Origin: Diphasiastrum complanatum
Lineage: Eukaryota > Streptophyta > Lycopodiopsida > Lycopodiales > Lycopodiaceae
DNA: 64,000 bases
Assembly: GCA_029204225.1 (NCBI GenBank)
Contig: CM055098.1
Location: 19,687,303 to 19,751,302, forward strand
Direction: 5' to 3'
The notes beneath the pieces were generated by a model. That model was not told the origin of the DNA. It worked only from the letters and a program-made list of their open reading frames with translations, and did not search any database. The position numbers were made by a program, and so were the translations under genes. This document shows, in pieces, positions 12,274-24,335 of the stretch (positions within the stretch are counted from its first letter, which is position 1; each line of letters starts with the position of its first letter).

Positions 12274-12705
12274 TTATTAACGGTTCATATATGTTGGATA
12301 AATTGAATTTGCTTCAATCTATCTATGAACAAACTAGGAACACGATTCAAAGCATTATGGGTTATGCAAGCATCCAATTTATTAACCAAATAGAATACAA
12401 CCATGAAACAAGCAACTGGATCCATTCTAACAGATCCTACTACATCCCTTGAAAGCTTCATCAAGAAATCTGGAAATACTAATGAGTTCATACTAATTCT
12501 TAGCATTTTTAATGGAATTATTCCCATAGAAGAGCTTACTATCAACAATTCCAAAAAACTTGCTTCAAAACTGGAATTAGTGAATCCATAACCGCACTTC
12601 TCTTGAGAATCAGCACTCCAAAATCCGGGATGCAAATCCAAGCGCTTCCACCTTCCAAGTCCGATGTAGAGCTTGATTCCTCTCCTATCCAAGACCGCAT
12701 CTTAG

Positions 12706-12722
12706 CCAGGCTCTGATACCAA
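12706..12722 (-). promoter_or_regulatory. Minus-strand tRNA-iMet-type primer-binding site
   Basis: The reverse complement reads TTGGTATCAGAGCCTGG, the classical initiator-tRNA-Met PBS of plant LTR elements. The LTR should lie to the right and the element body to the left, but no pol domain was found to the left. Confidence 0.6.
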
Positions 12723-13300
12723 TATAAAGACCCAAAAGGATTACCCCTAAGATGAGGATAAGAGAACACAATAAGAGAGACAATGGAGCCAAACCGCCCA
12801 ACCAATCCTAGAGATCAAACCTGGATCTAGCTTCCAACCCATGCCATGTAAAAGCTAGAGGAAAAGAGAGAAACTGGTAACCTAAATCCAATATGTCGAT
12901 GGGAGAATCCCCACCTCATTGTATAGAGAGTAGAGTCCTGTGCATGAAACCATGCAACCCCCATGCAGGTCAACTATAAATAGATCACATCTCTTCATGC
13001 AGTCCTCCGGCCTATATCCGTCACACAGACATGCAATACTCCATATGTCTCAATTAGAGTGTTTGGGTCCTCTCAAGGTTATTAGTCACAAACTGGCCTT
13101 GACATGAAATTAAATCACGGCGTGGCCAACAATCTCGAATACTGGAGGGCTGGTTTACCATATTAGGACTATTGCAGGTCCTTAACCGAATATGGCCATA
13201 ACACTCGCTCAATAGGAGGCTCTACCTAAAGAGGAGTCGAAGGTAGAATCAACTCACAATGACCTACCACCAAGTACTATGATAACAATATAGTTACAAT
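12723..13300 (-). repeat. Possible minus-strand LTR next to the PBS
   Basis: This sequence lies on the LTR side of the PBS and has no coding content. It contains a TATA-like ctataaatagatc at about 12970 on the plus strand. No second copy was found in the window, so the outer end is a guess. Confidence 0.3.
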
Positions 13301-13702
13301 AATACATTGAAGCGGTTGTGAATCTAAGTATGCCACCTTGACGAGTTGATCCATCAATACTTCCCAATCAACCACAATCATCGTGCAAATGAATCACAAA
13401 AGATCAAACAAGGAGATAAAGATCAAATGAAGGATCAAATGAAGGTGCATGTAATCACAAAAGATCAAATGAAGGTGCATGTAATCTATTTGGCAAAAAA
13501 AAAGGCTAAAAAACACTAGAAACTCTTTTCACATTTTGATTGTTTTGCTGTGGGAGGGCCATCTGTTTATCTTTGATTATGTGCACCTTTCAAATGCGTA
13601 ATGGATTTTTGGTGACTATTCTGCCCATTTCTGAACAGATTAAAAAGCAGAATAGTCACCGTTTTTTTAGAATTTTTTTTACTGTAGATTTTTCCTGCGT
13701 CT

Positions 13703-13770
13703 GCCACGTGGCAGCATCGGATTGGTCTCAAATTTGTTTAGTGATGATTCTACTTGCACTTGCCACGTGG
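13703..13770 (+). promoter_or_regulatory. Two G-boxes upstream of FAN1
   Basis: GCCACGTGGC (13703-13712, perfect palindrome) and GCCACGTGG (13762-13770) are about 50 bp apart, with an inverted CCAAT (attgg) between them. They lie 530-600 bp upstream of the FAN1 start codon. G-boxes bind plant bZIP and bHLH factors; a role in FAN1 expression is inference. Confidence 0.5.
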
Positions 13771-13828
13771 TAGCAAAGGATTGATTAAAAAAGGGTCCAA
13801 AAATTTATTATGCAATGGAAGGGGCCAC

Positions 13829-13929
13829 GCAGAGGCCATTATGCCCGATAAGGATTTTTAAAATTTTTTAAACTTCGAGCCTCGCCTAAAAAAATTCTGA
13901 AAATCCTTACCGAACATAATGGCCTTTGC
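13829..13929. repeat. Imperfect inverted repeat upstream of FAN1
   Basis: gcagaggccattatg...aaggatttt (left arm) is mirrored by aaaatcctta...cataatggcctttgc (right arm) around a ~45 bp AT-rich loop. The size fits a small MITE or a hairpin. Confidence 0.6.
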
Positions 13930-14302
13930 CCATAATACTTTGTAATTAGCCACAATTTGCCAAATAAAATAAGAGAGAGGTAATGGCGCGAAGTAGTACG
14001 CAGAAAATAGGTGTTTATTACAGGAATTTCAATTTCCTTTGTTTTTGGCTTCGACATCGCGACAGCCGATTTGGGATTCAGGAATCAGGATCGATCACAC
14101 ATCTTCTGCTCATTCATCAATCTGATCCTTCCATCGATGATAGATCCAGGAAGAGAGCGTTTCAGCTTGGTCTGGCAATGGAATTCTGAGCCGATTGCGG
14201 GTTTTTATGCTTGGAATTAGCCATAGCTAGGGTAGAGGCAGCAGGGGCAGCTGAGCGGCTCTGGTTATGGCATGATATTACTGTTTTGATGTGCAAGAAG
14301 AA

Positions 14303-17300
14303 ATGTTAAGGGGGCAGGAGAGCTTGATGAGGTTAGTCGGAAAGCGCAGGAAAGTGCTGCCGACCTTTTCTGCTTCTTGCAAGGATGTGAAATCCCAAAG
14401 CCTCCAAAGAGAGGTCAGTGTTCTTTTGCTGCTGCTTAATGTGCCGAACTATGAGCTTTCTGTGGTTTGCTGATTGATAATTTTCATGTGAAGCTGTTGA
14501 AATACAATCGTTTATGGATTGAATGACTGAGCTTGCAATTTGGAAAATGGGTAGTGCTATTCTGTGACTTCTATCCCTTCTCTGTGCAACAACGGAACTT
14601 GATCTTTGTAGTCAAAACATTCTTGCCAAAATTGGCCTCGGAGGTCACTCCCTTACTGTGCCGAATCTTTTCACAGTTTGCTTGTTGATAATTTTCATGA
14701 GAGCTATCGAAAGAGTATGTTCCATTGATTGAATGATTCGTCTTTTACTTTCTAGAAAAGGGTCAATGATGTTATTTTCTGACATCTATCCCCCGTGTGT
14801 GCATCAACGTTTCAATCTTTGTAGTAAACACATTCGTGCAAGATTGGCCTCCAATCCGAGATCAGTGCTCCGTTGCTACGAGTTACTGTGCCGAATGATA
14901 ATCTTTTCACAGTTTGCTTATTGATAATTTTTATGAAATTTATTGAAAAAACATGTTCTATCGATCGAATGATTGCCGTTTACTTTGAAATGGTCAAGTA
15001 TGTTATTCTATGAAATCTATCCCCTCTTTGTGCTCCAACTGAACTCAATGCTTGTAATAAAAGCATTCATGCGAAGATGGTTGAATTACTCATAGAAGAT
15101 GCTGCAATTCTGTTTTTTGGGTTGATTCCTCTTCACCTGCATATTGGATGCCGCACTGCAGAATTTTCACAGCAATCACAAAAATCATAAATGTTCATAA
15201 GGCTTTTATACAGCATGAGTCTCCCTTTCCAACGAGATTCCCTCGATAATAGACAGTTTCTGCGATCATTGATTGTAAGGATTCAGAATTATTTTTAAAA
15301 TTGTATATTAAACTGCGCTGGCTAGGTAGTGTGATTGTTAAAGTAAAGGTACCTCAGGGCAAATACACGTGAAAGTTATACTTTTCGCTATTCTTTACCC
15401 GAATTGTACACGTGAATCTATTTAGCACGATCCTACTAGAAACTATGATGTTATAGGCAGTTTTTGCTATACACTGGCCCCTATCAGGCCTACTTGTTTC
15501 CTGCGCAACAGAAGTTGAGCCTACTTATTCTGGCAAACTTGTTCAGTAATGTGTGTCCAGTAAGTATCTTCTTTCTTCAGCTTTTTGCCAAGTGCAAGTT
15601 CTGAAAAGTCCACCTTTGGGTAGCTTAATGATCTGATCACTCTATTTTGTAGGAGCCCATTTCCACTGAAGTGCTTGCCGATGCAGAAAGCTCTGGGAAC
15701 AATGCATCACGATTTTCAGTGGGTTCAGTACCGTCTGCTATAACAAGATATCAATCAGGAGAAACTGAAAGCAATGTAACTGAAGTGATTTATAGAGAGA
15801 CCCCTAAAATGGAAGAGTGGGGAATATATGGAAGCGGCGCTATTATGCATTCAGGTGGTTGGGTGAAATGCCCTGTTTGTGGGAAAAGCATACAAGAAAA
15901 GAATTGTATGATCAATGAACATTTAGGTATGATTTTATTTTCATAGTCCTTACAAAGCCCATTAGCATTCTTGAAAGAATCCGAGTTGGAAGCATAACTT
16001 GTAAATGTTCACATTGTGCAGATTTGTGTTTGTCTGGAGGGGCTAAACGCAAGAGAGTACAGCTCACCATGTCCCAATTTGGCTTGTCTATGGGAAAACT
16101 CAAGCATGCTGATTTACCAATGGACGTGAGGCGCCGTCAGTTTGAAGAGTCTGATTTAAGGTGCCCTATATCTTTTGATACACATCAAAATAGCACAATG
16201 ATAGAAACCCTATCCGTGCAAATCGAAGGTGGGGTTTCCACTATGGTACTTGAGGACGAAAGAGTTGTCAAAGTTAAAAGAAACAGTTTTCATCCATTAT
16301 CTAAAGTTAGGTTAGGTCAACAAGACGTTAATGATGGGGAAGAACTGATTTTTGGTCTTTCTTCAAAAGCTGCAGTGTCAGAATTTCAAACTCTCAGTGA
16401 AGCATTCCCCAAAGAGAAAGCATCTCCTTTAACGAACTTCTGTTCTGTGCCTATAAATATTGACAGCAGAAGTATTGATATTGTTGAAACCAAGGTCAGT
16501 TGTTATTGCTTGTGCCATTCCAAAACTTGGAGATCAACTCTTCTGCGAGGAGAGTCAACAACTTGCCAACAGTATCAGGATGCCTCTTCAACAGAGGAAA
16601 GTGAGATAAACAGCTTAAGTGGATGCATAATAAAGGAGGAGGATATGCTGGACAGCAAGAGAACGTTGTTCTCTGGTCTCTTAGAAACAGAGATTGTTGG
16701 CCGAAAATTTCATTTAGAAGGTGCCTGTGAGGAAGGGATGCATGTTACAGTCATCAGAGAACCAGATAATCCAAAAGATCCTCGTGCCATCAAGGTTTCT
16801 TCTGTCAGTGTTTTTTGCCAAACTATTTTTATCTTAGTTCTTTTGAGATATGTTTTCTTCCAATCTAATCAACCTTGAGCGTGAGGGGAGAGCAAAGATG
16901 AGTACTTGAGAATGGTACAAGGCTATCAATATTTTCAGTCTACAATGTTTCTTAATGAAGTCTGGTAATTTCATTGGACACAGGTTATTTCGCTAGACAA
17001 GTCAGATGGTCCTTCCTTAGGCCACCTTCCAAGAAAGTTGGCCTATTATCTCTCGACTCTGCTTGATCGAGGGGCCATTCACATGAAGGTGAATTTTTGT
17101 AAGTTGCTATATCTGTCTAGCTGCAACTTGGAATGTTTAATCTAATGGCTCCAACAGTTTGGCTATTCACAGAAATGTATGATATCTCTTTTGCAGCTTC
17201 AGATGCCATGGTGCCTTTAGCATCTTAATGTTTTCTGCATGCCAATACTTTGCACCACTTTTGCTTAGGACAACACTCCATAGGGCTTATGCAAGATATT

Positions 17301-19844
17301 GACATTAGACCTCATTACTTCGACTGGGCACTTCCAGCAATTTTTGGGTGTAAATATGTGAAAAATGAACATGTCTCATAAGATGATAAAGTTTTATCGT
17401 GGATCACATATGATGGCTGGCCTTCAGTAATGTCATGTGATTGTTGAAAAGACCTGATAGCAAGCATAGCAGAGGCTGTAACTTTGCAAGTACCTCTTCC
17501 TAGTGATTGAAAGTAGAGAAATCTTGTCTGTGAAGGTAGTTAGGTTGAAAATTCCAGAAGCTTAAGATCGTGCTAGTTGATACTTGATTCAAGGACACAT
17601 CTCTTCTAACCTGGATTATGGTTTTGTGACAAATTATGACTGCAATCTAGCTTTGTTGTCAACGTTGTAATCTGCTAGCTAATGACAATATTTGAAATTT
17701 GGGCAGCGCCATCGTCTTGGCAAGGTCTATATGCTTGTTTGATTCTTTTGCTCATCGCGAGCTTTTTAGGGTAGTAATCCCTGTTGACCTTTTTGTATCA
17801 CGGCATGATGAACTCATTCTTGTTTTTCTAAATTGAGAGTTATTGTAGAAGCTTATTTTGTTTTCTTTGAGATGACAATATTTTTTCACCATCCTGAGTC
17901 TGAAGGTGCCATTTGTGTCATTTGAGTCTTAACACAATCGTTAGAGGTTGAGCTTTTATACTGATTGATTTATTATATAGCAGGGAGTGGTGGTAACAGT
18001 CCCGGATGAGCCATTTAAAGCTATTCCTTTGAAGCTTTTTTGTGAGAGCAGTGTACCAGAGGTATATGCAGAGTCCGAAGAAGGAACATCTCTCCTTGGA
18101 ATATGGAGCAATGCTTTACGTGCTGGAAAAAGTATTGTACCCACCATGGACGCACAAACTGTTATTCCTGATGTCTCCAGATACCAGCAAAATTTTATTA
18201 CCTTGCTGAGGACTGTCCTGGAGCGTGATTCCCATTTGTTTAGTGATGATGAGAAAGTGTTTTTAGGTGCTCCTTATCCCTTCATGACTTGCTGTGCTTA
18301 ATTTCTCATTGGATTCTGAAACTGCTCAACTCATTACTCAAAGGTGGAACAACTGTCACAAGCCCTTTTTTTAATCAAAAGTTTGAGGATAAAAATCCAT
18401 GTATTTGATTTGGGAAAATGGTTTCCCGTTCACAAGTTATCACCTTAGTTCTTCTTTCAGGTTGCTGATGGGGAGCCTCAGATGGTCAATTCAATGTGAA
18501 ACTGCTCATATATAAATATATATATATATATATTTGTTATTGAATTAAGTTGACTTTTACACCCAGGGTATATTTTCATGCTATTGAAGTTCTCATAACT
18601 AATTTCCAAAACCATAGCTTGCCATGTGAAAACATTCAAACATTACTATAAATTTCTGATAATATGGAGTCTTTTAAACAAATAAATGTGCTTGGTTTGT
18701 AGGTTGGAAGAGACTGATATTTGTGATCCAAGAAGTGGTGGATAAAATTAAATGATCGTATTGGAAGAGACATATATTTGTGATCCAAGAAGTGGCGATA
18801 AAATTAAATGGTCTTATTCAAGAATGAGAGTGGGATGCAGATGCATTTCCAAACTGCACACATAGAAAAGAAACAGAGAATACTTAAATGGCTGTACTTT
18901 AATTATTGTTGAAGAAATCAGCTAGTTGCTAATGTGGAAATGATTACCTTTGAAGGTTTCCTGTAAATATTGACGTAAATACTTTATCTGGTTCAAAATT
19001 TAAGTAGTAAATGCCAAGTGAACCTTGTTTGAACGTTGTAGGTTTGAGGCAATGGCTTATCATCCAGAAATGCATTTGTTTGTGTCTAAATGGGTGACTA
19101 CTTCATGTACAAGTCTCTTCCAATACTTCAATGGATGGGAAAAGTGGTACTTTACTATCATGTGTGAATTTGTTATTTCCATAATGCACATGTTAAAGTT
19201 TCCCGGTAATTCTGTGAGGTTTGATAGTTTATGCCACATGGCCATATATCTCCAAAAAGGATGATGTCTTTAGAATGTAGTGGCATGCTGCTATTAAGAT
19301 ACCTTTATCCAGATTAAAGCAATGCATCCTAAGATGAATCCAGATTTATTGTGCTAAACATTTCTTTAAACATGCCACCCCCAAGAACCTGTTTCACAAG
19401 CGATCCACGATTTTTTTTTTTGCTTTTCTTACTTTTCCTTGAATGTTTTGCTTCTCCTTGAAGTGTTTTGAGGAGAATTGTCAAAAAATTGAGCTAAACT
19501 ACAGTAAAAGCAGACAAAGGTTTCTATGTGGACGTGCTGGAATTGTTCAGAATATTGACCTCAAATTTGCATCGTTGGAGTAGCCTCCTATGGAGACCCC
19601 GATAGAATACATCTACCTACTTGAACAAGCTACTATAGGCTGATGCTAAAAACTTTGATTTGGTGCCTGATTGTAAAGGAAGTTATGACTAGCAACCGAT
19701 TGGAGTTACTCTTGAACACTAGAAAATTCGCAGCATACTAACAAAAATTTCCAGCAGGATAAAGGTCTTCCATCAAAGAAAGAATAAAGTTTGCATTTCA
19801 GGTTTTGGAACGCTTGTTCCAGAACGTTTTGCGTTCTGCTGCAA

Positions 19845-19943
<99 letters not shown>

Positions 19944-22900
19944 CATTTTTTATTTGTTCCATATGTTTTGGCTAAGAGCAGGATCATTTTCTTCATTATC
20001 TGGTGATGCACAAAGGATCTTCATTCATCTATATCAGCGGAAAGGTTAGTAAGATTAATTTTCCTATTTGCAATGTGGAACATTGATCTTTTATGGTAAG
20101 TGAGTGAAGTAAATGCAATGTTTTGTTATGCTGTGTAACTTTCATGGTTCTCTATTGGTGCAGGACCTTGGTTCCAGGTCAATAAGATTTCCTATAAAGA
20201 TGTTTCCGATGGAGAATCTGCTACAGAAGAATTAGTTGGTATTATGACCTTAACTTTTCTAATGCCGACTTTCCTGCTCATACAGTAGTCTACTTTCAAG
20301 TAATTACATAGTCAAGCTGTATTTGTTATTTCTGTGTTGTAGGGACTTTTTAGCCTCTTCTAAGAGAAAGAAAGACTAATTCAGTGTCTTTTGTTAGCTG
20401 CTAGGTTCCTGACTGACTCAGGTGCCTCTGAAGAAGTGGGAAAACAAGAAGTTTTCAAGGAAAGAATCCAAGTCCTGACTGTTCTGGAGCTGAAGCAATT
20501 AATTTTCGCAGCCAATGTAAAGGTGAGTTTTGAAAAATATACGTCTTTCCTACTGTTAGTAAATGAAAAAGAAAACGAAGTCTTTAAGCTTGAACCTGGC
20601 TTTTCAGACATTCTCATAGAGCTTGATGCTTTGATTTTTCTTTGTTTTTGACATGTCTGTCTATCATTTTGTTGCTTTCAGAATGACATTACTAGATGTT
20701 ATTTTTTGTAAATCTCTTGTTAAGCATTCTGAGTTGTTACTTCTCCTTCTATTAAACATCATACAACAAGCATTTAATATACGTATCATGAGAGTTACTG
20801 TTTCATGGAGCACATTCAAGAGGATTATTGCTTAACTAGTGCTGATGTTGCTCTTGTTAGTGTTTGAATTTTGGAAAGAAGTTGATCCCTCTTGTATGAA
20901 TTGTTAATGTACTTAACCAGAATCGTAAAACATTCAATCTCTTTGAAAAGTTATTAATAAGTCATGTTTATTCTTGATTCCTGAAGTCTTAAATTTTTTG
21001 ATCCTCTAATTTACTATGTTAAGTAATATTTTTGTCTAATGCTCACTCTAGAATTTTGATGGATATATCAGTTTCCATTTCCTCTGTCTGAGGACTCTTT
21101 CCCAGTTCTTGAATTTTAAAAGATCTATTTATCTATAGTAACTTTGACTTTTCAAAGGCGCTGATGGTAGCCCTTATGTGCATGTATTTGCTCATATGGT
21201 CCTTTATCGGAGTTCTGGCTGAGCGCTACTATGGGTGACTAAGAATGTTTTAGGAAATGTTTTGTTCATGTATGATTGAACTGGTACTATAAAGCATCTT
21301 AAGGGCTGGGCCGTTCTCCTTGATACAATTTTTCACTGTCATAACTCTCTTCAATGGTTGAGGTATTGGGCATTTTCACTTACAGCACCAGTGAAGTGCC
21401 TAATGGGTGGCCTCAAGCTCCTGCTGGTCTTGGTTGCCAGAGGCATGAGCCCAATCTGTTTTTCACCATAGTAGTTTTCTTATCCTCCCCTGCAGAGACC
21501 TCCTCCTTAGCTACCTCACCCACAACAACTGTTTGTTGCATGGTCGGGGTAGTCTATTTTACCTGCATTTAACCACCAAAAGTAAAAGTTTTCAAGAACG
21601 GTATCAGAGAAAATAAAAAAAGAATTATTATTGTAGCTACTATCATAGGTCATGCTAAGAAATGATGCCTTTGTCGGTGAATAATGCAGAAAAAATCCGA
21701 AGTAGCAGCAGCGAAGAGAAACCAATTAGTAGAATGGGCTGTAAATGCAGCAATTCAGAGACATCATAATTTTGCATCTGAAGGTTGCCGGTATGGCTTT
21801 TGTATTAAAAAAATTATTTTCTGATACTCTGTAACTGAAGTGATGTGTGTTCTCTGTTCCTAAACATGTTGAGTTATTTTGCAGAAATTCCACATTTCAG
21901 ACTTTGCTCTCCAAAATCCTCGGAAAATGTGTCCGTGTCACTAATACTGCAGATCTCTTGATTTGGAGATTGCAGGTACTTTGGGGAATGTAGTACAGAA
22001 ATTTGAATGCTTCCTAATTTGAACTCAAAACCATAGTTCTACTTGAGTTATATAACTGGCAGCTCATTTCTTTTCAATCTGCAGAGATTATTCTTTCTAA
22101 ATGGAGAGCAAGAGCTTTCTTCATTTCTTCTCGTCGATATGGGGAGGGTAAAGTATCCAAGCTACAGTTGTAATCGAACAAGACCGGTATTTCTAACAAG
22201 AGAGGCTCTTCTTGCATATGAGCAGGTGAAAATATTATGCCGACTGTAGTGTTGTTGAAGAAACTGTAGAGATGTTCTAAATGATGACATCCCGTTAGAA
22301 GGTGAATGAGAGATACATCAGCCTGATGCTGCTTTGGCTTGGAAAACAGGCACTTGAAGTAGCCCAAGCCGTTGACATGGCACTTGAAGTCAATGATTTG
22401 CAGCAACTGATATTTTGCTTGGAGAAAGCACGTACTCAGCTCAGCACGGATGAAACAGATAAAACCGCATGTCATGAGAATTATCACTGTTTTCTTCAGC
22501 GCTTTTCTGCTGCTTGGGTCTATACAACAGTTTGTACGTTGGGTGTCTCTGTGCTTGAGAGGGAGAGAAGGTACAGTGAATTAGTGATAGTGTTAGAAAC
22601 TATCTGGTTCTTGCAAGCTTGGATTGTCATTATCGTCGCTGTTGGATCCTGGATAATGCGAATTTGTTTGGAGAATCAATGGAAACTCTAAATATTTCAA
22701 TTTTAAAGTCAGACATCCAAATGCCTGAAAAAATGGTGATTTGGCACTTGTGATGAATCTTTGACTCATGGAAGTCCTTCAATTTTTTTTCGTAGAATGC
22801 TCTTACTTAAATTTAGCAATGCGTTTCCTGTAGTCAAAGACTCCAGTTAGTAGGTTGAATTTTTCACATGTAGAAACTTGTTTGCTGATGAAAAAGTTGG

Positions 22901-24335
22901 AGAGTCATTTCTTTTAATAAATGTCAATCAAATCTCTGGGATGAATTAAAGACATAAAAGTATTGAAATAGAAAAATATGTTTCTAGGTATGTGGAGGCG
23001 GTAGAGTTGCTTAAGCAGCTCCTTAGCAGAAGGTTTTGTCCTCGAAGAAGGGGCTATTGGAACGTGAGGTTGTCAACAAATTTGGAGCACCTTGGCCGCA
23101 AGGAAGAGAGCTTGCAAGTTGCAGAGATTGGAGTTGCCGATGATAAAGTCCGAGGGGGAGATCGGGTTGCATTACAAAGACGTGTGATTCGCCTTGGAAA
23201 ACCACCTCGAAGGTGGAAGAAACCTGCCTATGCAGAGGCATTGGAGCGTAAGTGCAGAGAAGTAAATCCACTACCTTCGATTTATTGGACATGCAAGTTT
23301 AAGTTTGATGGTTTGCTAAACATTCACAAAAATATGATGGTTGATATTTCAGGTGCAGATCAGGGGCAGGCCGTTGAACTCATCTGCAGGTGCTAAGAGC
23401 ATATTCTATGACTTTGAAGGGAATCGGTGCCGTGTTGAAGAGTTGGCTCTCCAGTACTATGCTGGGGAAGGTGGTGGTTGGAAAGGGGTCCATTCAGAAA
23501 GTGGGATATGGATGACCATGTTTGGACTACTTATGTGGGATGTGCTTTTTGCAAACGTTGCTGATGTTTTCCAGACTCCTTTTCAGGTGAATGAGTTGGA
23601 TTTTTCTCCAGTTCACTCAATTCCTTGTGCATCCAGGTGATTAAATCTATTGCTTACTACTGACTAATTTTGGAGATTGTTTTTCTTTGCACAGAACATA
23701 ATAGGTAAGAAAATGCTAATAATCATTGTTTATCCCAGACTGCACCTCTTGACTTGGGTACAGATGCATTTTGTCCTACGAGATGGCCCTTGATTGAGTC
23801 ACGATTGGAAAGTATTTCTCAAGGCAGGGCAAGCGATATACTTTCAGAAACATGGAATGAGAACTTTGGAACTAGCTGCAGGGGTGTTAACTGGGACAAA
23901 TACTCTCTCGAAGAGCTCCAAACTATCATTCACTGTATTGGAGGTCCAGGGTTATCTGCAGTTTGCAAGCTACTGGCTGAGGATTATGCTGGTTGGAGTG
24001 CAGGCATGCCGGACCTTCTTCTATGGCGAACGCGGGGAACAGCTGGCTCCGGAACAAGTAGCTGTTGTCCTTGCAACAGGCAGAAGGAAGACAATCCGGA
24101 AAAATGTTTTGACGTATCAGTAGATTCAGGCAGTCTTTACTCGACCATTCCGAAAGTTACCGACTTTCATAATCCTGAACCCAATCTGCAGCTACAATGG
24201 GGAGAGGCCAAGCTGGTAGAGGTGAAGGGTCCAAACGACAGGCTTTCAGAGCAACAGCGTGCATGGATTTTATGCCTCATGAATTCTGGCCTGTCTGTTG
24301 AAGTTTGCAAGGTGCTGGAGCGAATTGAAGATTAG
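14303..24335 (+). CDS. FAN1: FAN1: Fanconi-associated nuclease 1 (15 exons, complete)
   Basis: A structure-specific nuclease for DNA interstrand crosslink repair, acting in the nucleus. Inferred exons: 14303-14413, 15653-15926, 16022-16794, 16984-17088, 17984-18266, 19982-20044, 20164-20238, 20398-20522, 21690-21790, 21885-21975, 22085-22225, 22350-22570, 22988-23261, 23353-23586, 23739-24335. All introns are GT-AG and phases agree; the total is 3468 nt, 1155 residues, with no internal stop. The start is ATG 14303 (MLRGQESLMRLVGKRRK). Domains: UBZ-type zinc finger at about 110-135 (CPVCGK then NEHL and DLC); HIRAN at about 350-460 (VGRKFHLEG, NPKDPRAIKV); helical region; VRR-NUC nuclease at about 1005-1150 with SAGMPDLLLW and GEAKLVEVKG. 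About 45 residues with several cysteines are inserted between these two catalytic motifs. The start of exon 5 could be 17981 instead. Confidence 0.95.
14411..15090 (+). repeat. Three-fold tandem repeat in FAN1 intron 1
   Basis: Units of about 220-230 bp start near 14411, 14641 and 14858. Each carries a version of gaggtcagtg, ctgtgccgaa, gtttgcttgttgataattt, a tctatccc block and tttgtagt. The first unit holds the real exon 1 donor, so the exon-intron boundary itself was duplicated. Unit 2 keeps gaggtcact; unit 3 has gagatcagtg, which lacks the donor GT. Confidence 0.75.
18704..18816 (+). repeat. Two-copy tandem repeat in FAN1 intron 5
   Basis: Two adjacent copies of about 57 bp share atttgtgatccaagaagtgg and ataaaattaaatg. 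Confidence 0.7.
19849..19941 (+). repeat. (GA)n microsatellite in FAN1 intron 5
   Basis: About 46 uninterrupted GA units end only 40 bp before the exon 6 acceptor at 19981. A possible branch point (ggctaag) lies between the tract and the acceptor. Confidence 0.95.

Noticed and set aside
12706-12722. tRNA gene
   Set aside because: The match is only the 3' end complement of initiator tRNA-Met used as a PBS; no cloverleaf surrounds it. The same holds for 26399-26413.
23241-23262. Strong-looking donor gagc|gtaagt as the end of FAN1 exon 13
   Set aside because: It gives phase 1, which does not join exon 14 in the conserved frame; the donor at 23262 (gaa|gtaaat) restores the conserved EVQIRGRPLN.
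22992-23292. Minus-strand ORFs overlapping FAN1 exons
   Set aside because: They are shadows of conserved FAN1 coding sequence on the other strand.
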